Positions 13,093-23,411 of a stretch of DNA of 64,000 nucleotides are shown piece by piece. How positions within the stretch are numbered: position 1 is the first letter of the stretch; every line of letters begins with the position of its first letter. Location: assembly GCA_954871525.1 (NCBI GenBank), contig OX940860.1, forward strand, positions 24,522,001 to 24,586,000, read 5' to 3'. Both the position numbers and the translations under genes were made by a program. Below the pieces are notes generated by a model. It saw only the letters and a program-made list of their open reading frames with translations. It was not told the origin of the DNA and did not search any database. This DNA is from Parietaria judaica (taxonomy: Eukaryota > Streptophyta > Magnoliopsida > Rosales > Urticaceae).

Positions 13093-13101
13093 TTAATAAA
13101 A

Positions 13102-13581
13102 GGGTAAACTCCGGCTAATGTACTTAATGTTTGGACTTTTTTTATTTATGTACCCAAGCTAAATTTTTTAAGGCTAAAGTATCCAAGCTTGATTCAGTTA
13201 GCATTTAATATTCGCTCTGTCCAATTTCATATTTGATCATCAATTTTCACCACGCCGCCTAACCATGTCACCCTCATCTGCCACGTGTCACTGCCATGTG
13301 GTAGACTTTTTTATATAAATATTTTTTAATATTTTTTAATTTTTTAATTTCATAAATAAAAAAGAAAATTTTATTTAAATTTTTTAAAAATATTATTATA
13401 TATATATAAAAAAAAAAGTTTGCCACGTGGCAGTTGTGGGTGACGTGGCAAAATTAGACGGACGGAGCAAACATTAGCCGCTAACGGAATCGAGCTTGGG
13501 TACTTTAGCCAGAAAAAAATAGCTTGGGTTGGGTATATAAATAAAAAATAGCTCGAACATTGAGTACATCATAGTTTACCT
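13102..13581. mobile_element. Foldback MITE, 480 bp
   Basis: About 165 bp at the left (from GGGTAAACTCCGGCTAATGT) is repeated reverse-complemented at the right (ending AGTTTACC). Internal shared pieces include the CCACGTGGCA-type motif on both arms. The loop is AT-rich. Flanks TTAATAAAA and CTAACAAAA may be a diverged 9-bp target duplication. No coding capacity. A diverged relative of the arm lies near 47480-47640. Confidence 0.75.
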
Positions 13582-14139
13582 CTAACAAAATTTGGAAGCC
13601 TGATAGGTGTCGGTCTTGCGCGCCTATATACAAAGTCGGCCCTATATATATATATACCAGGGTTGAAGAACCCAACGGGGACTAACAGCTGTCTATATAT
13701 ACCAGGGTCGGCCCTATATACAAAGAGCCTAACAAGTGATGCTGTCTATTTTTCTAATGTGGTATTTGCCAATAATATTTGTACACATAACTACCTACGC
13801 AATTTGGCTCCGCCAATTCAGTTTATGCTGGATATTTCCCTTATCATTCACGTAATTACCTGTTGTAATAAAAGAAGTAACATATAGTCAAAGTCAAAGA
13901 TAATCATATTTCGCCACAATGGAATGGATTAATCGCATATAAATCCTCAACCTTAAATTAATTTGGGCAGTGTAGTGGGGTCTTTCTGGAGAATAGTTTT
14001 ATTTGGATTTTTATTAAGATTCATACCATTTTGGAATAATATTTTTTTTTAGCATGAGGTATTGGAGGGTATGCTTTCTAATGAAATCCCATCCAAGGTC
14101 TTTTATTAAATTCTTTCCACTGTAGCCCCTGGTGCATTT
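13582..14139. other. Intergenic DNA, nothing recognised
   Basis: Contains a local duplication around 13620-13725 (shared CCTATATACAAAG and TATATACCAGGGT). Otherwise AT-rich with no gene signal. A 74-codon frame at 13663-13887 overlaps this duplication and is not convincing. Confidence 0.5.
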
Positions 14140-14450
14140 AATAGCGGTAAAAGTACTAAAAGATGAGTTTCGTCCATGTTCAATTGACGACTCTTAGTTA
14201 AACGTCTCACATGAAAGTCAAACATCCACGTGGCATTGCCACATCGCTTGATGTCCATGTGGCATTTTAAAATATATTTTTAATGTCACGTGAACATTTT
14301 AATTTTATTTTAAACTATATCAAAATGCCACATGGGCATCAGGTGATGTGGCAATGCCACGTGGACGTTTGACTGTCATGTGGGACTTTTGAATAATAAC
14401 CATCAGTTTAACATGGTGAGAACCTATCTTTTAGTACTTTTACTACTATT
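14140..14450. mobile_element. Foldback MITE, 311 bp
   Basis: The left arm 14140-14275 (GGTAAAAGTACTAAAAGAT, then CCACGTGGCATTGCCACATC) recurs reverse-complemented at about 14316-14450. A short AT-rich loop separates the arms. The terminal motif GTAAAAGTACTAAAA also opens the inner part of the hairpin element at 32145, so the families may share ends. No clean target duplication was seen. Confidence 0.75.
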
Positions 14451-14928
14451 GAATGAATTTGGATCTAACGCTAAGGACTTATGCCGCGATTAACCATATA
14501 TATATAAGCAATCACATCAGAGAATTTTTTGCGTAATATCGTTGCCAACCTGAACCCAGTACAAAAATGCAATCACTTAAGCTCAACCATGAAAGCGAAA
14601 TCGATGACTCGGAATGAGAAGCTTGGCCGGATATACTCGGCATATATTGTTGAAAAATAATCACGACTAATCAGTAAAATGGTCAAATGTACGTTAGTGT
14701 TTTGTATACGTGTGTTTTTTTATTATGTTATTTATTTTAAGGAAAATAAATATAAGTCAAAAACTAGTGCAGGATGTGTACGTATTCTATTTAAATTATA
14801 AATAAATAAATACTAAGCTAATGCATGCAAAGACTACGTAACGAGATAAAACCAACATATATCAGCCTATTTAGCTTATCGCTGAAGAGTTCGTTTTGTT
14901 GATTGTGCTAGATTACTGAAGTAAAGCC
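14451..14928. other. Upstream region of the BAHD gene
   Basis: AT-rich. The last 45 bp before the start codon (GTTGATTGTGCT and so on) resemble the sequence before the BAHD pseudogene at 45.0 kb, so the duplication reached into the 5' flank. No TATA box can be chosen with confidence. Confidence 0.4.
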
Positions 14929-16254
14929 ATGACCGGGTTGAGCTGCTTATTGTCAACCACCACGATCAAGCCCGCAAGCGACAATCGCCACCGCAATTTC
15001 AATCGGAGAATCGAACTGACTTGGAGGGACGTTCGATACCTTGATTTCAACTACATCCAGAGAGGTCTTCTTTTCCATAAACCTAACGAAACGCATCGCT
15101 CTCTGAGCAGTATCGTGGAGCACTTGAAAGCCTCTCTCTCACAGGCCTTGGACCGGCTCTACCCTCTCGCTGGCCGCCTCGTCGCCACGGAACACGACGG
15201 GGACGACGAGACTGTTTCCTTTCACATAGCTTGCAACGGAGCCGGCGTGAAGTTTGCCCACGCGCAAGCCGGTAGCGTCGCCGTGGCGGATCTCCTTGAT
15301 ATTGTTCCCGTAGAAATCTCGGCCTGTCTGTTTCTGATGACCGGCGTCCAGAACCACCTAGCTGCGGACTCGGATCTCCCGTTGCTTGCGGTACAAGTTA
15401 CGGAGCTAGCGGACGGGGTTTTCGTGGGGCTCGACCAGAATCATTGCACCGCGGATGGCACAACTTTCTGGGACTTTTTCAATGTCTGGTCCGAGATCTC
15501 CCGCGGAGACGAGGCTGCCATTTCTAGAAGAGGTAACTTCCACTTTGGCTTCGAACCGGTCGGCTTCCCCATCTGCATCCCTTTACGACGTGCATTGAGG
15601 CCTGTCCCGCCCGCGGAGGTGGTGGAGCGGAGGATGCTGCATTTCTCAAAGGAGAGAGTCACGGAACTGAAAGCGAAGGCTAATGTGGCTGAGCCGCGTG
15701 TGCGTGGTGTGGACCGCGAGATCTCGTTGCTGCAAGCCCTCATGGCGCATCTCTGGGTGTGCATAACGCGTTGCCAAGCTCTCCGCGAAGACGACACAGT
15801 TGCTTATTCGATAACTGCCAACATGAGGTCGCGGCTGCAGCCTCCGCTGCCAACGTCCTACGTAGGCAACGCTGTCCTTCACGTGGTGGTAACATGCACG
15901 GCAGGCGAGCTTCTCAAGCGAGGGATGTGCTGGGCGGCACGACTAATCAACAGGGAGATCTCCGCGCAAACCGCGAAGGAGGCAGAAAAGTTCTTCTCCG
16001 ATAACACGAGGACCAGGCCCCCGCTGCCGCCAAACATGCTGATAATGGGCGGCTCACACCGGTTCGACTTATATGGCAATGATTTTGGATGGGGGAAGCC
16101 TCTGGTGGCGCGGGGTGGGCCGCTGCTCAGACCTGGAATGATTATTGTCTCTCCGGGGGCTGGGGAGGGAAGCATTGACTTCGAAGTGACCTTTTTGCCC
16201 GAAACTTACCGGGTTTTGGTCCGCGATCCAGAATTCACAAACTACGGACCGTAA
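14929..16254 (+). CDS. BAHD acyltransferase, intact, single exon (At3g50280/EPS1-like group)
   Basis: The 441-residue product has the length and features of plant BAHD acyl-CoA-dependent transferases, soluble enzymes that acylate alcohols or amines of specialised metabolites. The catalytic HxxxD motif is seen as HCTAD at residues 172-176, followed by GTTFWDFFNVWSEI. The structural DFGWG motif is at 385-389. The family's N-terminal QRGLLFHKP, LYPLAGRL (78-84) and SYVGNAV (310-316) blocks are in order. The lack of introns and the DFFNVWSEI block point to the group annotated as uncharacterised acetyltransferase At3g50280-like, which also holds EPS1. The acyl donor and acceptor cannot be read from sequence. 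The start is the first ATG, with alignment to the pseudogene copy at 45049 beginning at the same codon. Codons are far GC-richer than the flanks, as expected for a live gene. Confidence 0.9.
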   Translation: MTGLSCLLSTTTIKPASDNRHRNFNRRIELTWRDVRYLDFNYIQRGLLFHKPNETHRSLSSIVEHLKASLSQALDRLYPLAGRLVATEHDGDDETVSFHIACNGAGVKFAHAQAGSVAVADLLDIVPVEISACLFLMTGVQNHLAADSDLPLLAVQVTELADGVFVGLDQNHCTADGTTFWDFFNVWSEISRGDEAAISRRGNFHFGFEPVGFPICIPLRRALRPVPPAEVVERRMLHFSKERVTELKAKANVAEPRVRGVDREISLLQALMAHLWVCITRCQALREDDTVAYSITANMRSRLQPPLPTSYVGNAVLHVVVTCTAGELLKRGMCWAARLINREISAQTAKEAEKFFSDNTRTRPPLPPNMLIMGGSHRFDLYGNDFGWGKPLVARGGPLLRPGMIIVSPGAGEGSIDFEVTFLPETYRVLVRDPEFTNYGP

Positions 16255-16329
16255 TTATTCCTGCATTAATTTCTTTTCTCAGTTATTTTCTTCTTATTCA
16301 CAAAGATCGGTTGGCGGAATATTTCTCTA

Positions 16330-16335
16330 AATAAA
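16330..16335 (+). terminator. Candidate polyadenylation signal of the BAHD gene
   Basis: AATAAA lies about 75 bp after the stop codon on the coding strand in T-rich sequence. The position is plausible. Plant signals are loose, so this is only a candidate. Confidence 0.45.
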
Positions 16336-17524
16336 TCATGGTGTGCCTTATTTGTTAGATCTATTATCTATGAGTATGTCAACTTTAATGTCTCGTCATT
16401 TTTTTTTTTCTGCTTCATTACGTATGTTGTAGATGTTGAAATTTACCCACTAAGAAATTACCTTAGAAGAATATGAGAGAAAAAATTTGAACGGCAAAAA
16501 CGTACTAAAGTTTTTAATTAGAAATTGTAAGAAATACCAATTTTGTGTTAAACCTTTTAAAAAACTACCCATTGTGTGTGTAAAAAAAGGGTAGTTTTTT
16601 GAAAGGTTTGCACAATTTTTTTCTTCTTGAGATTATAGATTTATAAATATAATCATATAAGTCTAAACAAGCATATATGTAAGGAATAATTAGGGTAAAA
16701 GTATTGTCGACTAGGGAAGAGAGTACTCAAGTTCTTTTTGTGGTGAACGAAGTTTTTCAAATGAAATAAAAGGGTGACCATACAATTTCGTCCAACTAAT
16801 CTCTTCTGTTAAGGTTGCGTCCAACTTTCCTCTTTATTTTAAGTTAACCATGGTTTAAAATTTCGTCGATTATCGAGCTTGCCGATAGTCATCGTCAACT
16901 TTTCTAAACTAATCATTGTCGTTTTAACATTTTTTTCGCTGATTATAGTCGATTATCGATAGCCATTCCACTAAACTCTTGTCACTGAAACAAGTGTAAA
17001 ATAAATGAAAAATTGGGGACTTTTTGAGTTTTTGCTTGATTTTCCTGTATAATTAGTGTGGTTGGTATTTTTTCAATTTTAAGTCGATTTTTTCAAAATT
17101 TTTGATAAATTAAGGAAGATTAATTAATGTTAAATACACGTGATTCAATCGTTTATATTTGAAATCTACTCATTTAGATGATTTTTATTATATTTTTATG
17201 AATTAAAAACTAAAGAGTTAACCTTAGTGTTAGTTTATGTTTAGAAATGAGAAAATGTTAATCTTTTTCAATATCCAAATAATTTTTTGAATTGTTATGA
17301 ATGATTTAGGATGGCAATATGTATAGATATTTTGTTTTCGTAAAAAATAAATTAGATCGGTTGTATTTTCGGATTTCTAAGCATGTAAGGAAAAAGTACC
17401 TACAGTTTGGGTTTTGCTGATTTTGACAAAATTTACTCATTTTTGTTAATGTTATGTCTTTATAATATTGTATATAATTATAAATTTGTGATTTGTATGT
17501 AATTTTTTTTGCACATTGGAGCTT

Positions 17525-17785
17525 AATTCGTGTGTTTCCATCTATTGCGGCAAAAGTATCAAAAGGTATTCTTTTGAGATTTTTGAGCTAATCTTGTCAT
17601 TTTTCTTGCTATTGTTTTGGTTAAATATATATTGTAACAATAATATGTGATTTGTAATTTCAATTGCAGATTTGAGCTTAGTCTGTGAGTTTCCTTTTCT
17701 TACGGCAAAAGTACTAAAAGTTAATCTTTTGGGATTTTGAGCTAATCTTTTCATTTTTCTTGCATTTGTTTTAATTAAATTTATT
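17525..17785. repeat. Diverged ~150 bp tandem duplication
   Basis: The stretch with GCGGCAAAAGTATCAAAAGG and GAGCTAATCTTGTCATTTTT at 17545-17612 recurs at about 17701-17765 with substitutions. Minus-strand frames across it are not credible genes. Confidence 0.6.
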
Positions 17786-17942
17786 TTTTTAAAAATAAAA
17801 TATGGAGGCCTGATATCTTGAAATGTGATCTCGAATCTCAACTAGGTTGGCACCCAAAAACACAATGTAAGAAACGGGGCTCTAAATAAGATAGATGAAA
17901 ATATCACATTTTACAAAGAAACAAAAAGATATCTAACGGAAC

Positions 17943-18735
17943 CTAAGATCTCTCTCTTAGCAAAGCATATCCAATAGCGAAAAAACTAGCAAAATCTAAA
18001 GTTCTCTTTCCTACAAATATCATCACTAACAAAGGATAAAATGAACTCCAAGTGTGAAGGCCACCGCAATGACGATTCAATGTTTGAGCACCGAATCTAG
18101 CAAGAGCATCAGCGACTCGATTACCCTCTCTGTAAATATGTGTGACTCTAAATTTGATCAACTCAAGATAACGGAGGCATTGCGACCACCGTGCCCTCAA
18201 CCTCCAAGAGACCAGATGAGATTTCTTCTGAAAAAGTTGAACCACATAAGTAGAGTCGGATTCAAGCCAAATATTTTCCCAATGAGATTCCTTCGCTTTC
18301 TCAATAACAGTCATAGCAGCCATCAATTCAGCTTCAAAAGCATATGCGGAGTCGATGTGAAACGCAAAGGAACCATGAGGAAATCCACAATAAGTTCTTA
18401 AAATACCTCTTGCACCAGCCAAACCCGGGGTACCAATTGAAGAACCATCAGTGTTGCATATTAGCCAAGCAATGGGAGGAGGGTGCCATATAACAGAAAC
18501 GATATTAGGAGCTTTCCTAAAATGGAATTCCAAGCCAAAAAACTTCAGAATTTGTAAATAATCTAAAGCATTTGACGTTCCTAGCTTAAAGAAATTCACT
18601 TCTTTAATACATCACCAAACTTGTATCAAAAGGTTTTTTGTGTTAGGGGTCACATCCTCAAAGACACAAGCATTCCTCGTACGCCAAATGAGCCAAACTG
18701 TTAATATGACCGCAGTATTCCAAAGAGCGAAGATA
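17943..18735 (-). pseudogene. LINE remnant, 3' part: RNase H-like domain
   Basis: On the minus strand 18735-18605 reads like the end of a reverse-transcriptase zinc-binding region (LWNTAVILTVWLIWRTRNAC). After one in-frame TGA, a 218-codon open frame (18599-17943) follows. It matches the RVT_3/RNase H-like family common at the C-terminus of plant LINEs, with the acidic residues D51 (NTDGSS), E91 (AFEAEL), D115 (ESDSTY) and D164 (RVADALA) in the expected order. The reverse transcriptase and endonuclease parts are absent. The 5' continuation lies at 20418-20115, cut off by the inserted repeat copy A. An independent RNase H-like host gene is possible, but the neighbouring zinc-binding sequence favours a LINE. 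Confidence 0.75.
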
Positions 18736-18765
18736 TGATAACTAAGCTTAACGGATCAGCGGCAT

Positions 18766-20144
18766 CTGTAACTCGTCTGCCATTCTTTCGAATATGGTCT
18801 GTGCGTCTCTGTTTTCTTGATAACCGATGTCTAGATCGTGATTTGCCTCGGGAAAGGTCAGAATTTGTTACATTGATTCTCATCTTTCTATCATTTGATC
18901 TATTTTAATTTGCTATAAACACCATATTGATGCTCTAAAACCAACTTGAAGTCAACCTTAACATCACAATGAGTAGGCAATGGCAAATCTAGCTTTTTCA
19001 GTCGAGAGAGGCACTAATATATATTTTAATTTTTTTTTATTAATAATATAAAAAATTCAAAAATAATATTAATAACTCAAAATCTCAATTTCAAGATAGC
19101 AATTTTACTAATCAGAAGAAATAATTAAAAAAAATCTTAATTGTAACTGAAATTGAAAAATTCAGAATCTAAATATTTAAAGAGAAAATACTTCGATAGT
19201 TTCTAAAAGCACAAAAAATTCATAGAATATATAATCTCACTCCAGTAAATCTTTAGAATAGAAAACGAACTAAAGAGATGAGTAAAATAATAAAAACACA
19301 GGACTAAAGAGAATTCGAAGTCAAAAATCTTTTCAGCACAAAAATGTATGGAATTTTTTATTTATTTGAAGAAATTACATAAATACATGTTCGTATCCCG
19401 TAAATCCTACTGGTTAGGCAACATGGTTTTTCAAATTCTTAACCTAATAAATTGATTTTGGGAGAATTGTTAATTTTTTTTAAAAAAAAATTATAAGTGC
19501 GGCTTGGGCTTAGTTGGATAAATAGGATTATAATCGTATCTATAGTAAAATCTAAGGTTTTTATCTATATTAAAATATTAATTTTAAAAAATAAAAATGG
19601 AGAGGAGAGGGGAGGGTGGGCACGTGTCCACTGTGAGCCCAATATACCTTCGCCTCTGTGAGAAGGGTAAATTGAAAGAAATCGATCGATACCCTGATTT
19701 TCAAATTTAGCATCAATTTGTTTTTCTTGTTACACACCAAAAGATTGAGAAGATGTATCTTTTATGATCAAATATAATCCCTTTTCCACTCATATTGAGT
19801 TACAGTATTTTGAATTGCAAAAAGTTAGTGGAATTGGTGGCAAAAGCAATGATGTTAATTTTTTGGTGCGTGTTATTGATTTTTTGGTGCGATTAGGTCC
19901 TTATGTTACAAATTTCTAGTGACGAAAATATTTATGTTATTGACTTTATGCAATTAAGTATTTATTTTAAATTTTTGTCAAAATTAAAAGTTTTCGGTAT
20001 AAAAAATAAATTATCTAAACTTAATTGCATTAGATATAATAACATATAAAAACTTTCATCACTAGGAGTACATGTTATTAATCTATTAAACCGTTATTAT
20101 AAACGGCTAACAGATCATCGAGAGACGAGAAGTGAGAGAGAAAA
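18766..20144. repeat. 1.38 kb segmental repeat, copy A (inside the LINE remnant)
   Basis: Nearly identical to 21780-23157, in the same orientation, with only scattered substitutions and small indels. It lies within the LINE remnant, with a 29-bp stretch of unmatched DNA at its left junction (18737-18765) and extra A residues at its right junction. ATAT flanks both sides and is present once in the uninterrupted LINE reading. The content includes a truncated exon-like frame at the left edge (ending at the codons for ADELQ on the minus strand) and a palindromic MITE. Confidence 0.85.
19896..20080. mobile_element. Short palindromic MITE-like sequence (also in copy B, 22909-23093)
   Basis: Left arm GGTCCTTATGTTACAAATTT, then TTATGCAATTAAGT, pairs with a right arm containing ACTTAATTGCATTAGATAT and TTCATCACTAGGAG. 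The loop is AT-rich. The element is carried in both copies of the 1.38 kb repeat, so it predates the duplication. Confidence 0.5.
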
Positions 20145-20418
20145 AAAAATATCCGAGATAACACGCCAAACCAACCCCGCAAAGTTGCAATGGACAAAAA
20201 TGTGATCAATATCCTCTACTTGATTGTTGCAAAAGCGACACATTCAAGTTAAAACAAATCCTTTTTTCCTGCAAAGTGAGTTCGGTATGAAGGAAACCTA
20301 AAAATGCCCGCCAACATGTAATAGACCTCGAAGGTGGAGGAAATTCTTTCCATAGAAATTTCTGCCATTGAGGAAACAAATTATAATTAGCACAAAACAT
20401 ACTATAAACAGATTTCAC
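20115..20418 (-). pseudogene. LINE remnant, 5' part: reverse-transcriptase zinc-binding region
   Basis: The minus strand from 20418 reads WKEFPPPSRSITCWRAFLGF and then, after a frameshift near 20240, a CRFCNNQVEDIDHIFVHCNF block with the Cys/Cys/His/Cys spacing of the zf-RVT region of plant LINEs. The sequence stops at about 20150 (VISDIF) and resumes at 18736 with the expected next residues, so a single LINE was split by the insertion between. A frameshift and the missing catalytic part make it non-functional. Confidence 0.75.
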
Positions 20419-20956
20419 TGAGAACTCACCATATATCTTTTTATTTTTCTAGTTGTTTGTTATGGCTTATGTTTATTAATTTATATGTGTTGGTGTATAT
20501 TTTTATTTACATATGTTTGGGTATGAGATGATTTTATTTTTGGTATTTTTAACAACACTTTATAAAAATTGAATAAATATATTTATCAAAAATATTTTAG
20601 CGGTTTCATATAGAAAAGTATCGATAAGTGTCAATAATCCTCGATATATAAGTGTCGGTAACAATAATATACAGTTTTATAGGTTTTCCATCGATTAACC
20701 GGTAAGCTAACGATAAATCCGTCAAAAACGGCAACCGATTTATCAGCAAAAACGACATTTTGAACCTTAATTTTAACTACATATACCTAATAGATGTAAA
20801 GCCAAAACGAACTACAACACCTAGTCAAAGAGACGACAATTTGACGAAATTCTCTCATCGCACACTTATTTCATTTGAGTACTTTGTCTACCAAAAAAGA
20901 ACTTGAGCACTGTTTTCTCTGAATTGACTTTAACTTGAATATTTTTACTTTAGTTA

Positions 20957-21668
20957 TCTCTAAAGTGATTATATATAACTTTTACCACTATGTAGTAAAT
21001 ACTACATGACTAAATAAGTTATTTCGTATTAAAAAAAATGAAAGTTTAGAATTTTTATTTGCATAAATTATATATTGTTAATGAATTTAAGAATAGAAAA
21101 TATCGATGAAAAGCATGATTAAATTTTATGTGGATCAAATCAATATCGTCATTTAACAAAAATAAAAAGAAACTGTGAATAAAACAAGAGAAATTATAAT
21201 AAATTGTCAAATTTATATGTTTACATTGCATTTTAGCAAATTTAAAGTTTTTATTTGCAAAATATATCAAATATTAGCTATTTTGTCAATGGTTAATATA
21301 GCTATAATGGTTAATATGACTATTTTTATAATGGTTAATAGATTATTTTACAAATATTAACCGTTGTTTTATCAATTTTAAACTATCAGGTCTATTTAGC
21401 TTAAACTCCCATAAAACAATGATTTTGTCAGCTTAGCATCTTTCAAGTCTTTATATACAAAAAAAAAAAAAAAATCCCTTTTTTACGGATATAAGCCTAT
21501 TCAGTTTTCCATTTTTTTTTTATATTACTTACAAAAATTAAATTGTAAATTATTACACGTAGTTGGCTCTCAATCTATTGAATTTGTATATGAATTGGCT
21601 ACGCTCTAAGATTTAATTCGGTCAAGGCTTTATTGGTCAACTAAGTGGCCGCCACATCTGAACATGTA
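20957..21668. other. AT-rich intergenic DNA
   Basis: A small tandem repeat of ATAATGGTTAATAT lies at about 21288-21345. No gene signal was seen. Confidence 0.5.
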
Positions 21669-21875
21669 CTAGTAGTAGTACATTCGAAAACAAGTGCATT
21701 GACTTTCTGTAGTTTCGTGCGAACATCTCTCGATGGAGAGGGCGTTGACTTTAAGCCAATCCGACCCTTGCAAAATTTCCTGTAATTCGTCTGCCATTCT
21801 TTCGACTATGGTCTGTGCGTCTCTGTTTTCTTGATAACCGATGTCCAGATCGTGATTTGCCTCGGGAAAGGTCAG
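21669..21875 (-). other. Exon-like open frame of unknown identity at the edge of copy B
   Basis: The minus strand reads through about 65 codons (FPEANHDLDIGYQENRDAQT, then ERMADELQEILQGSDWLKVN) to a stop at 21669-21671, after a possible CCCGAG acceptor. Composition is protein-like and not AT-driven, but I recognise no family. Copy A keeps only the first half. It may be the last exon of a lost gene. Confidence 0.3.
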
Positions 21876-23157
21876 AATTTGTTACATTGATTCTCATCTT
21901 TCTATCATTTGATCTATTTTAATTTGCTATAAACACCATATTGATGCTCTAAAACCAACTTGAAGTCAACTTTAAAATCACAATGAGTAGGCAATGGCGA
22001 AGCTAGCTTTTTCAGTCGAGAGAGGCACTAATATATATTTTAATTTTTTTTATTAATAATATAAAAAAATTCAAAAATAATATTAATAACTCAAAATCTC
22101 AATTTCAAGATAGCAATTTTACTAATCAGAAGAAATAATTAAAAAAAATCTTAATTGTAACTGAAATTGAAAAATTCAGAATCTAAATATTTAAAGAGAA
22201 AATACTTCGATAGTTTCTAAAAGCACAAAAAATTCATAGAATATATAATCTCACTCCAGTAAATCTTTAGAATAGAAAACAAACTAAAGAGATGAGTAAA
22301 ATAATAAAAACACAAGACTAAAGAGAATTCGAAGTCAAAAATCTTTTCATCACAAAAATGTATGGAATTTTTTATTTATTTAAAGAAAACTACATAAATA
22401 CATGTTCTTATCCCGTAAATCCTACTGGTTAGGCAACATGGTTTTTCAAATTCTTAACCTAATAAATTGATTTTGGGAGAATTGTTAATTTTTTTTAAAA
22501 AAATTATAAGTGTGGCTTGGGCTTAGTTGCATAAATAGGATTATAATCTTATCTATAGTAAAATCTAAGGTTTTTATCTATTTTAAAATATTAATTTAAA
22601 AAAATAAAAATGGAGAGGAGAGGGGAGGGTGGGCACGTGTCCACTGTGAGCCCAATATACCTTCGCCTCTGTGAGCAGGGTAAATTGAAAGAAATCGATC
22701 GATACCCTGATTTTCAAATTTAGCATCAATTTGTTTTTCTTGTTACACACCAAAAGATTGAGAAGATGTATCTTTTATGATCAAATATAATCCTTTTTCC
22801 ACTCATATTGAGTTACAGTATTTTGAATTGCAAAAAGTTAGTGGAATTGGTGGCAAAAGCAATGATGTTAATTTTTTGGTGCGTGTTATTGATTTTTTGG
22901 TGCGATTAGGTCCTTATGTTACAAATTTCTAGTGACGAAAATATTTATGTTATTGACTTTATGCAATTAAGTATTTATTTTAAATTTTTGTCAAAATTAA
23001 AAGTTTTCGGTATAAAAAATAAATTATCCATACTTAATTGCATTAGATATAATAACATATAAAAACTTTCATCACTAGGAGTACATGTTATTAATCTGTT
23101 AAACCGTTATTATAAACGGCTAACAGATCATCGAGAGATGAGAAGTGAGAGAGAAAA
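21780..23157. repeat. 1.38 kb segmental repeat, copy B (probable source copy)
   Basis: Matches copy A end to end. Unlike copy A, the minus-strand exon-like frame at its left edge continues past the repeat border (to about 21669), and the right border runs on into unrelated sequence. B is therefore probably the original and A the derivative. GC-rich GGAGAGGAGAGGGGAGGG sits near 22612 (19602 in A). Confidence 0.8.
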
Positions 23158-23411
23158 GATCTTGGCCAGTCTCTTGTAAAGCTTAGAGAAAGAAGAAGAT
23201 GTATTTAACAATCTGAGGTGAATCAGATTGTCGATCTTCTTGATATAAAACTGTTCTGATCAAGATCACATAGATGTTGAGGAATTGTTGAGTTATAGAG
23301 TTTCAATCTTGCACAGTTTCTTGGTTCAACTTGCAGCATCAGTCTGTCATTTGCATTAACCTATATTTTCTCTTCCAACTCACTAATGATTCGACCGACG
23401 TGACCAAAAGT
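23158..23411. other. Intergenic sequence beyond copy B
   Basis: Moderately complex sequence with no recognisable frame or repeat. Confidence 0.4.

Larger units (their letters stand above)
16692..20956. mobile_element. Candidate old terminal-inverted-repeat element
   Basis: Sequence at about 16692-16830 (GTACTCAAGTTCTTTTTGTG, then CAAATGAAATAA) reappears reverse-complemented at about 20820-20950. Diverged GATTTATCG-type repeats lie just inside both arms. The arms enclose the LINE remnant and the 1.38 kb repeat copy A. Identity is moderate and no target duplication was found, so this could also be two separate insertions of one repeat family. Confidence 0.4.

Noticed and set aside
15441..15882. 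Long antisense frames within the BAHD gene
   Set aside because: They are shadows of the GC-rich coding strand with no features of their own.
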